Below are positions 6,016-11,611 of a DNA stretch of 11,674 bases, piece after piece (the first letter of the stretch is position 1; every line of letters starts with the position of its first letter). This DNA is from Baffinella frigidus (Eukaryota; Cryptophyceae; Cryptomonadales; Baffinellaceae). Both the position numbers and the translations under genes were made by a program. The stretch lies in contig MU647499.1 of NCBI GenBank assembly GCA_026770585.1, forward strand, positions 94,552-106,225, read 5' to 3'. The notes under the pieces were generated by a model, which worked only from the letters and a program-made list of their open reading frames with translations, searched no databases and was not told the DNA's origin.

Positions 6016-6056
6016 CGCCAAAGAATCGCCCTGGCGCAGCGTGAGCCGCCCCCTCA
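6016..6056 (+). pseudogene. exon-like unit, copy 3 (3' part only)
   Basis: Matches 5882-5921 at about 37 of 40 positions (AKESPWRxVSRPL). The inverted-repeat arm and the hairpin CCCTACGG/CCGTAGGG (5978-6000) lie between the two, as if inserted with a 40-bp duplication. The frame continues as KLTRQLSSHRATF for some codons. Confidence 0.45.
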
Positions 6057-6170
6057 AGTTAACACGGCAACTTTCGTCTCACAGGGCAACTTTCCTGAAA
6101 GGCAACTTTTGCGAGCCGCCCCCCTTGGTGCTTGGAATTTTGCATGAAACTCGACATCGCCTCTCACTCC

Positions 6171-6381
6171 GGCCACTCGAGGCTGGAAGTGGGACTATTT
6201 TAAATGTGGGGTTGTTAAATTTAGTACCAGTCACGGGTAGGTTTGGTCACGTATCTCAAGGTATACCTTGAGATACGTGACCAAACGCCCCTATTTGTGT
6301 GAAAATTACTACATTTTTTTTTCCTGCGCTTGTAAAAGAATCCCTGTCTTAAAATAGCCCCATTTCCAGCCTCGAGTGGCC
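6171..6381. mobile_element. foldback C with 46-bp perfect palindrome
   Basis: 211 bp. End arms 6171-6203 and 6349-6381 (GGCCACTCGAGGCTGGAA...) match at 31 of 33 positions. Near the middle, 6241-6286 is a perfect 46-bp palindrome centred on GGTATACC. The paralogous site at 3985 lacks it. No coding capacity. Confidence 0.85.
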
Positions 6382-6620
6382 TACCTCGACAGAAACCGCA
6401 TGTGGATATAGAACACCATCTGCGCCTAAGCCGCCCCTCTCCTTTTCTGATGAGCGGGTTGGAACTTTAGGTCCTTGAGGTTCTTCGAGCTCCCAACATA
6501 GGCGGACACCGGAACTGGTTCTGCAGAGAAGCCAGTTTGGACGGCACTGGCGTGGTTCACACAGTTATGCCGTAGGAGTCTGTTCGGATTATGGAGTCCC
6601 CCCGGGGGCGGCGACACACT
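6382..6620. other. spacer with one hairpin
   Basis: AACTGGTTCT GCAG AGAAGCCAGTT (6514-6538) folds with one bulge. One plus frame after GGTTCTGCAG at 6525 is open for about 45 codons into foldback D, but shows no domain. Confidence 0.35.
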
Positions 6621-6758
6621 CCACTTAGCAGCCACCGGGGGCTTCACGGATTCAGTCGATCTAAACGATTTGTACTAGAATCTTATCCATTGCCCTAGAA
6701 CCTAACCGGAATTTCACTTGAATTCAAGGTGAAAAGGTCCTCAGTCGCTGCTAAGTGG
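6621..6758 (+). mobile_element. foldback family D, copy 1
   Basis: 138 bp with perfect 12-bp terminal inverted repeats CCACTTAGCAGC. Internal hairpin 6712-6734 (TTTCAC...GTGAAA around TTGAATTCAA). Shares ATCTAAACGATTTGTACTAG and flanks with 8562-8699. No ORF. Confidence 0.85.
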
Positions 6759-7179
6759 TATGACCTAAGAAATACACTCATACAGATGTTCTTGACAAAT
6801 CACCGAATGTGGACAGGTTGGGGGGAGCGGAGCAAGCTTTGCACGTGAGCTCCACTTCACGGTAGCCCTTTCCTTTGGTGGTGGTGGTGGTGCTTTGGTG
6901 ATTTGGTGCTGTGTATTACACTCACATCGAAGGCCACGCCCACCTCACTCTTGAGGAGATGGGAACAATCTACGGATGAGCTCCCCGACCCCCACGCCAG
7001 CGGACTCGAGAGCGCAACCTTGAGACTGTTGGCAAGATTTGGCTAAAGTGACTTTGGGGTTCTGTAGTAACCACTTTACGGTAGCCCTTTGTCAGGGAAA
7101 CCACGGACACTGTTTGTTGTTTGGCGTGCGTTGAGTTGTCAAGAACAGATGGTGGATATGATGGGAGCATCACCTATCT
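6759..7179. other. spacer with CACGGTAGCCCTTT repeats and a GGT microsatellite
   Basis: CCACTTCACGGTAGCCCTTT (6852-6871) recurs at 7071-7090 as CCACTTTACGGTAGCCCTTT, and 7071-7125 resembles 7350-7400. A short (GGT)n run lies at 6876-6891. Frames are broken, so these look like old triplicated fragments. No gene called. Confidence 0.45.
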
Positions 7180-7328
7180 TATCTCAGAAAAACCCCTTTA
7201 AAAGTTCTTTTCCTAAAGTCAACTCCCCTACAAATCCGTCAACTCATGCGTAAAGTAAAGAATAAGTTGACGGATTTGTGGGGGAGTTGACTCAGGAAAA
7301 CGACTTTTAAACGGGGTTTTCTGAGATA
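7180..7328. mobile_element. foldback family F, copy 2
   Basis: 149-bp inverted repeat with ends TATCTCAG and CTGAGATA. The core GTCAACTCATGCGTAAAG shares its loop with 5186-5208. The stems differ from copy 1 but remain self-complementary. Confidence 0.85.
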
Positions 7329-7349
7329 GCATCGTGTATTATCAAGAAG

Positions 7350-7400
7350 CTGCACGGCAACCCTTTGACAGGGAAACCCGGACGCTGTTTGGTGTTCCCT
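7350..7400 (+). repeat. third copy of the CGGYARCCCTTT fragment
   Basis: TGCACGGCAACCCTTTGACAGGGAAACC... matches 7074-7125. Foldback F copy 2 lies between the two copies. One frame reads AARQPFDRETRTLFGVP; not recognised. Confidence 0.45.
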
Positions 7401-7450
7401 CCCCAGTCCGTGCCCCGCTTCCCCCAAAGCGTTTTCTTGATTTTCGCGCG

Positions 7451-7634
7451 AGCCACGCCAGGTCACAAGTGGGAATTTCAGTTACAAGTCGCGCTGTTGA
7501 TTTGATAGCGCACGGACGTGGAAACCTTGAAGCGTGGACGAGAAGTTGCTTGTTTCCAGGTCCCGCACACTCATTCAGTCCCACGAAAACGAAACGTTGC
7601 GTTCTGAAATGCCCGCTGATGACCTGGCGTGGCT
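7451..7634. mobile_element. foldback K
   Basis: Perfect 15-bp ends AGCCACGCCAGGTCA (7451-7465) and complement (7620-7634). The pairing continues imperfectly through ATTTCAG (7475-7481) towards GGAAAC/GTTTCC near 7520-7557. 184 bp, no ORF. 7635-7746 beyond it holds nothing I can support. Confidence 0.7.
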
Positions 7635-7746
7635 GCTCTTCACAGTAACACATTGTTAGGGAAAACACGAGAGATTCTCGACGGATTGTTTTGGGGGATC
7701 AGTGGCAACGGTTAAATCGACACATGTTTCCTCTGGAGCTGAATTC

Positions 7747-7985
7747 GGTGTGAAACGACTCTCGTGTGAAACGCCTCTCGAGAATTTCATCGGTACTGAA
7801 TAGTTGATTTTTTGATAATTATTTTGAATAGTGAGGTTTCGTATTGAATCATGATTCGCATCGAATAGTGAATGTGTGGTGTGCGGAACGACTCTCGTCT
7901 GAAATAACTCTCTTGAATTTCTGTCGTATTGAACAATGAATGTTTCGAATTGAATACAATTTCGTATTGAATAGTAAATGTGTGG
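7747..7985 (+). repeat. degenerate tandem dimer, AT-rich
   Basis: GGTGTGAAACGACTCTCG (7748) recurs as GGTGTGCGGAACGACTCTCG (7878), followed in both by GAATTT and TATTGAA(T/C)A words. The unit is about 110-130 bp. Within it TATTGAATAGTGAATG-like words repeat five times. Confidence 0.6.
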
Positions 7986-8041
7986 CGATCCCTCGCCAGT
8001 CCAAAATCAACTCTCCGCTGCCGTCCTTCATGTCAAAGACG

Positions 8042-8220
8042 CACACGCGCGTCCACGAACGCCAGGTATTTCGCGTCCCTCTATCCGAGTTATGTCCTGC
8101 ACACACACGCGCGTCCGCGAAACCCGGGAATTTTCCGTCCCTTTATGTCCCTGTTGCGTCCTTTTATGTCCTGAACACACACGCGCGTCCACGAACTCCA
8201 GGTATTTCGCGTCCATTGAC
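8042..8220 (+). repeat. CACGCGCGTCC...CGCGTCC tandem repeat
   Basis: Three units of about 65-72 bp: ACACGCGCGTCC, CAGGTATTTCGCGTCC and TTTATGTCCTG in order. Further single units lie at 8399-8447, 8701-8722 and 8744-8776. The minus frame repeats MDAKYLEFVDARV, but this is probably only a consequence of the repeat. Confidence 0.75.
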
Positions 8221-8561
8221 TACCCGGGAGGGCTGAAGAGTAAATGGCTCAAATAACGTGCTCCTCCGGCACGGCCATCTGTTGTGTAAAGCCATGTTTT
8301 TAATTCAATTATCTCCAAAGTGGATAATTGTGGTACAATTTTTAAAAATGCGTTGGGGCGTTTTAAAAGGAATAACCCTCCCGCGTAGGATGCCCTGGCC
8401 ACACGCGCGCCCGGAAAATCGAGGTGTTTTGCGTCCATTTATGTCTGAGCTTGCCACGATGGTGCTGTGTGATCACAGCACGCTACAGGGGTTATTCGAA
8501 ACAAGGTCTTACACCGCTCGTAGGGTGGTCCTAGGCCCATCGGCATAGGCCTACTGTAGGC
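8221..8561. other. spacer with two hairpins
   Basis: CAATTATC/GATAATTG (8307-8331) and GTGCTGTG TGAT CACAGCAC (8462-8481) are perfect stems. TGGCTCAAATA at 8246 resembles the left end of foldback B. TAGGCCTACTGTAGG at 8546 is a local palindrome. No gene seen. Confidence 0.4.
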
Positions 8562-8699
8562 TCCTACGGCGGCACCGGGGTCTTCACGGATGCAGTCCAT
8601 CTAAACGATTTGTACTAGAATCTTATCCATTACTATGAATTCCAACCGGAATTTCCCCCGAGAATCCGGGGGAAAATATGTTCGGTCGCTGCGAAGTGG
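8562..8699 (+). mobile_element. foldback family D, copy 2
   Basis: About 138 bp aligned with 6621-6758. The right end GCTGCGAAGTGG is well kept; the left end is eroded. The hairpin is TTTCCCCCG AGAATC CGGGGGAAA (8652-8675): the same position and outer pairs as copy 1 but a different, still paired stem. Confidence 0.8.
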
Positions 8700-8778
8700 T
8701 ACGTATTTCGCGTCCCCCTATTTCCAAAAAACACTCGTGGCAGAATCCAGGTGTTTCGCGTCCCTTTATGTCCTGCAC

Positions 8779-9310
8779 CTGAACCCGAAACCCTAAACCC
8801 TTAACCCTAAATACTAAACCCTCAATCCTAAACCCTAAACCCTAAACCCTACGCCCTAAACCGTAAACCCTAAACCGTAAACCCTAAACCCTAAACTATA
8901 AACCCAAAACCCCAAACCCTAAAGCCCAAACCCCAACCTCTTACCCTCTAGCCCTAAACCCCACACCGTAACCCCTGAAACCCGAACCCGAACCCTGAAC
9001 CCTAAACCCTAGACTCTTGACCCTAGACTCTTGACCCTAACCCCTAAACCCTAACCTCTAACCTCTAGCCCCTTACCCCTCACTCCTAAACCCCAAGCTA
9101 TAAATCCCAACCCCTAAACCCCAAACCCCAAAACCCAAACCCAAAGCCCCGAACCCCCAACTCCAAACACCCAAACCCCAAACCCCACACCCCGCACCCA
9201 ACCCCCCAAACCCCAACCCCCGAACCCTAACCCCTAACCCCTACACTCAACCCCCCCAAACCCTAAACTTTCAACCCTAAACTCTCAAGCCAAAAACCCA
9301 AACCCTAAAC
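8779..9310 (+). repeat. large degenerate interstitial telomeric array
   Basis: About 70 CCCTAAA-derived units with many variants (CCCCAAA, CCTAACC, CCCTAGACTCTTGA repeated). It ends CCCTAAACAG, directly where homology with the VASt exon starts, so the array edge supplies the acceptor-like CAG. No flanking duplication found. Confidence 0.9.
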
Positions 9311-9341
9311 AGGCATACAGATTCTCAACCGACAAGACGTA

Positions 9342-9462
9342 TCATGCCAGATTGGACGATGGGGTTGGATTTTTTATTGCGTGTCAGGACACGTATGTTA
9401 ACTTTTGAAACCCCTGCCTTGAGGATGAATTGACTTTTGACGACCTCTTCCAAGAATCGTGG
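9342..9462 (-). mobile_element. foldback family A, copy 2 (inverted)
   Basis: 121 bp, aligned with the reverse complement of 1607-1732 at roughly four fifths of positions. TA flanks both sides (9340-9341, 9463-9464). Removing it with one TA restores DKTYLALE in frame, matching DKTHLALE of the intact exon, so TA is the target duplication. A 4-bp deletion removed CCAG from one terminal repeat. The central hairpin is CGTGTC AG GACACG (9380-9393). Confidence 0.85.
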
Positions 9463-9501
9463 TACCTCGCACTCGAGACACGCTCGACATTTCCGGACTT
9501 T

Positions 9502-9566
9502 GAACCCTAAACCCTAAACCCTATACCCTAAACCCTATACGTACCCCTCAACCCTAAACTCTAAAC
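9502..9566 (+). repeat. short telomeric array inside the broken VASt exon
   Basis: About nine CCCTAAA-like units. The coding stretch STFxDx is present on both sides (9478-9501, 9565-9588; 17 of 24 bases identical), like a target duplication. Confidence 0.8.
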
Positions 9567-9736
9567 AAGCTCCACCTTTTTAGACATTCCACACGGGGAT
9601 GCTTGTGTCGTCAACAGTTTACATGTTTAGGGTTTACAGTTGGTTTGGCGTGCGCTCGGACCGTTGCTGACATGAACGAGCGTGGTGTGGTGTTTCCAGG
9701 GGGTCTTTGCTGACACGAAATCGCGTCGTTTCGCAG

Positions 9737-9874
9737 GCGTACATAATCTCCGCGGACAAGACCCACCTCGCGCTCGAAACTTCCTCGACCTTTTTGGACA
9801 TTCCATACGGAGACGCATTCGTTGTCAATTCCCGCTGGGATCTGGTGGCGCGGGGCAGCGGCTCGCTCCTCAAA
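9737..9874 (+). CDS. VASt (StAR-related sterol transfer)-like domain, exon 1 of copy 2
   Basis: A 46-codon exon bounded by TTTCGCAG and GTGAAC. It reads AYIISADKTHLALETS, then STFLDIPYGDAFVVNSRW, then DLVARGSGSLLK. VASt domains share a core of the type ...DVPYGDxFxVxxRW.......SCxLxVxxxVxFxKxxxxKGKIExxT, and DIPYGDAF..NSRW fits it; the next exon supplies the rest. VASt proteins (plant VAD1-like, yeast Lam, animal GRAMD1) bind sterols at membrane contact sites, often with GRAM or C2 domains, which are not visible here. CTGAC near 9712 could be the branch point. Reading through the donor would stop at 9892. Preceding exons were not found. Confidence 0.65.
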
Positions 9875-9888
9875 GTGAACCCCGCCCC

Positions 9889-9904
9889 CTAAAGTCAACT
9901 GCCA
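9889..9904 (+). repeat. 16-mer shared with 350-365
   Basis: CCTAAAGTCAACTGCC is the exact reverse complement of 350-365, the right end of the foldback at 297. Here no matching second arm is seen nearby, so it may be a solo end. Confidence 0.5.
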
Positions 9905-9947
9905 AACCTCACACGTGCGTTACGCACGCTGTCTCGTCCCTTCTCGT

Positions 9948-10004
9948 GTGTTGTGCACACTATCCAGCGTGTTGTACACACTATCTAGCGTGTTGTTTAC
10001 GCGG
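9948..10004 (+). repeat. 21-bp tandem repeat in the VASt intron
   Basis: GTGTTGTGCACACTATCCAGC, then GTGTTGTACACACTATCTAGC, then a partial third unit. A CGTGCG/CGCACG hairpin lies just upstream (9914-9928). Confidence 0.8.
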
Positions 10005-10029
10005 TCGTGTCCCTTCCGCAGATCCGAGC

Positions 10030-10135
10030 CGGGAAATGCTGGTATGAGCGGCCGACACGGGTTACAGTAGTGGCACAATGCGTAGCATGTGCGGCGCTGA
10101 CGCTGGTTGTTTGGCAATAAATTATGAACCTCTCT
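10030..10135 (-). mobile_element. dispersed element J, copy 2, with 12-bp target duplication
   Basis: 106 bp, reverse complement of the element at 2844-2951. Flanked by perfect 12-bp direct repeats GCAGATCCGAGC (10018-10029 and 10136-10147). The duplicated sequence contains the exon 2 splice acceptor GCAG|ATCCGAGC, so both copies can serve. The inserted end AACCTCTCT gives the downstream acceptor its pyrimidine tract. Confidence 0.85.
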
Positions 10136-10139
10136 GCAG

Positions 10140-10201
10140 ATCCGAGCAGACGTGACGTTCCACAAGCGGTGTCTTTTCAAGGGCAAGATTCAGGCTGAGA
10201 C
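10140..10201 (+). CDS. VASt-like domain, exon 2 of copy 2
   Basis: After CTCTCTGCAG, the frame IRADVTFHKRCLFKGKIQAE follows SLLK of exon 1 in phase and completes the conserved VASt pattern (VxFxK....KGKI). This continuity across the proposed 265-nt intron is the best support that copy 2 is or was a real gene. The exon stops abruptly at a telomeric array after QAET; the next residues resume beyond the array at 10617. The donor is unclear: cutting at the duplicated CAG would need GC as donor (CAG|GCTGAG). Confidence 0.65.
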
Positions 10202-10616
10202 CCGAAACCCAAAACACTGAACCCTAAACCATAAACCCGAAACCCGAAACCCGAAACCCTGAATCCCAAATCCTAAACCCGAAACCCGAAACCCGAAACC
10301 CGAAACCCGAAACTCCAAAACCTAGACCCTCAACCCTCAACCCTGAACCCTTACACCCTGAACCCTAAACCTCAAACCCTCAACCCTAAACACCAAACAC
10401 CAAACCCTAAACCCTGAACCCTAAACCCTAAACCCTAAACCCTAAACCCTAAACCCTAAACCCTAAACCCTAAACCCTAAACCCTGAACCCCAAACCCTA
10501 AACCCTAAACCCTACCCCCTACCCCCTACCCCCTAAACCCTAAATCCTACACCCTAAATCCTACACCCAAACCCCTAAGCTTCGCACCCAAAAACCTTAA
10601 ACCCTAACCCCCAAAC
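10202..10616 (+). repeat. telomeric array inserted in VASt exon, CCCTAAA strand
   Basis: About 58 units with a (CCCGAAA)n block at 10234-10310, pure CCCTAAA at 10420-10490 and (CCCCCTA)3 near 10512-10533. Flanked by CAGGCTGAGAC (10191-10201) and CAGGCTGATAC (10617-10627); with one indel the similarity reaches about 19 bp. Confidence 0.95.
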
Positions 10617-10657
10617 CAGGCTGATACTGAAATCCAGCTCCAGAAGACCTTCGCGAG
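10617..10657 (+). CDS. VASt-like domain, continuation after the array
   Basis: The frame QADTEIQLQKTFAR continues KGKIQAE if one copy of the duplicated CAGGCTGA is dropped. The end of VASt domains usually has a T..E......F pattern, which fits. CGAG|GTTTGG at its end begins the next, oppositely oriented array. The piece is only 41 bp and could not be recognised without its neighbours. Confidence 0.5.
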
Positions 10658-10658
10658 G

Positions 10659-11011
10659 TTTGGGGTTTCGGGATTAGGGTTTTGGGTTTAGGGTGCAGGG
10701 TGCAGGGTGTAGGGTTTAGGGGTTAGGGGTTAGGGGTTAGGGGTTAGGGGTTTGGCTTGAAGGTTTAGGGGTGAGGGATGAGGGTTCAGGGGTCAGGGGT
10801 TAGGGGTTAGGGGTTAGTGGTTAGTGGTCAGGGTTTAGGGTTTAGGGTTTAGGGTTTAGGGTTGAGGGTTTAGGGTTCAGGGTTTATTTTTTGGTGTTTT
10901 GGGTTTAGGGTTTAGGGTGGGGGGTTGAGGTTTAGGGCTTAGAGTTTAGTGTTTGGGGTTCAGAGTTTGTGTTTTAGGGTTTAGGGTTTAAGCTTGAGGG
11001 TTGAGGGTTTT
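10659..11011 (-). repeat. telomeric array inserted in VASt exon, TTTAGGG strand
   Basis: About 50 units with a TTAGGGG block at 10718-10760 and GTGCAGGG variants. Flanked by CCAGAAGACCTTCGCGAGG (10640-10658) and CCAAAAGACATTTGCGAGG (11012-11030), 16 of 19 identical. GAG|GT at 10658 and GCGAG|G at 11029 give a canonical GT..AG segment of 372 nt. Confidence 0.95.
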
Positions 11012-11096
11012 CCAAAAGACATTTGCGAGGGTTTTCGTCGTTTTGCCTGCGTCGGAATCTAATTTCGGAATAAGACAGGTCTTTCCTGCTTCTTAA
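11012..11096 (+). pseudogene. second copy of the QKTFAR stretch and following frame
   Basis: Repeats QKTFAR and continues open as VFVVLPASESNFGIRQVFPAS to a TAA at 11094. What follows QKTFAR does not look like the VASt family, so the true exon may end here and the rest be intron or 3' end. Confidence 0.35.
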
Positions 11097-11126
11097 GACT
11101 TCCCACGCCGATGATATGGGTGGATG

Positions 11127-11163
11127 TGCTATTTTAGGCATAAAACCAAGGCTTAAAATAGCA
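11127..11163. other. TGCTATTTTA hairpin
   Basis: TGCTATTTTA (11127-11136) and TAAAATAGCA (11154-11163) are perfect 10-bp arms with a 17-nt loop. The arm word TTAAAATAGC is also in the right arm of foldback C (6349-6358). Confidence 0.55.
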
Positions 11164-11248
11164 TAAATCAGGACAGATTCGGGTATGTTTCGAGATGAAT
11201 TTGACAGACTCTTCACTCTCGTGACGTGTGGTATCGCCGTATGAGTTT

Positions 11249-11420
11249 TAACACTAACAGTATCACTGTAAGTATAACACTTGCAGTATCATAGTCTGGT
11301 TAAGGCACGGGTTAGGCAATAACGGCGAAACCTCTTTAATAAATTCAGTAATCAGTAATCAGTAATCACTGCCAGTGTAACACTTGCAGCATCACCGCAA
11401 GTGTTGTAACACTAACTGAG
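11249..11420 (+). repeat. iteron-like TAACACTTGCAG cluster
   Basis: TAACACTTGCAGTATCA (11275-11291) and TAACACTTGCAGCATCA (11378-11394) are direct repeats, each preceded by CACTG. TAACACTAAC occurs at both outer ends (11249, 11407). A (AGTAATC)3 run lies at 11347-11367. AACACTTGC/GCAAGTGTT form a 9-bp hairpin (11379-11405). Confidence 0.7.
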
Positions 11421-11610
11421 ATGTAGGGGAGCATTACTCAAGGGCAGTACTCAGTGACTTGACTCCAAACAGAAAGTGAGGGGGGGGGGTGGATCACGTT
11501 TCATCGATGCGAATCCCTCAGGGGACGTAAGTGTAGTATCACTTTTTCAAATAAATTGAAAAACGTTACTCAATCGTAGTACTACAGGGGTACCTCGCTC
11601 ATAAGAAACC
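11421..11610. other. spacer with poly-G run and one hairpin
   Basis: A run of about ten G near 11480, and TTTTTCAA ATAAA TTGAAAAA (11544-11564). No gene seen. Confidence 0.45.
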
Positions 11611-11611
11611 G

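Larger units (their letters stand above)
9313..9618 (+). pseudogene. VASt-domain exon, broken copy 1
   Basis: Three pieces match the intact exon at 9737. AYRFSTDKTY (9313-9342), then foldback A copy 2, then LALETRSTFPDF (9466-9501), then a telomeric array, then SSTFLDIPHGDACVVNS (9568-9618). About 15 of the first 22 residues agree with the intact copy. The array carries stop codons and both insertions interrupt the domain, so this copy is taken to be dead. VASt proteins move or sense sterols at membrane contacts; that function applies only to the intact family. The copy is tandem to, and same strand as, 9737. Confidence 0.65.

Noticed and set aside
8028-8216. Minus-strand ORF with MDAKYLEFVDARV repeats
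   Set aside because: The peptide repeat follows the DNA repeat; units differ by frame-shifting indels and have no start or domain support.
8042-8220. CRISPR-like array
   Set aside because: Unit length and spacing vary, spacers are not unique, and the context is eukaryotic.
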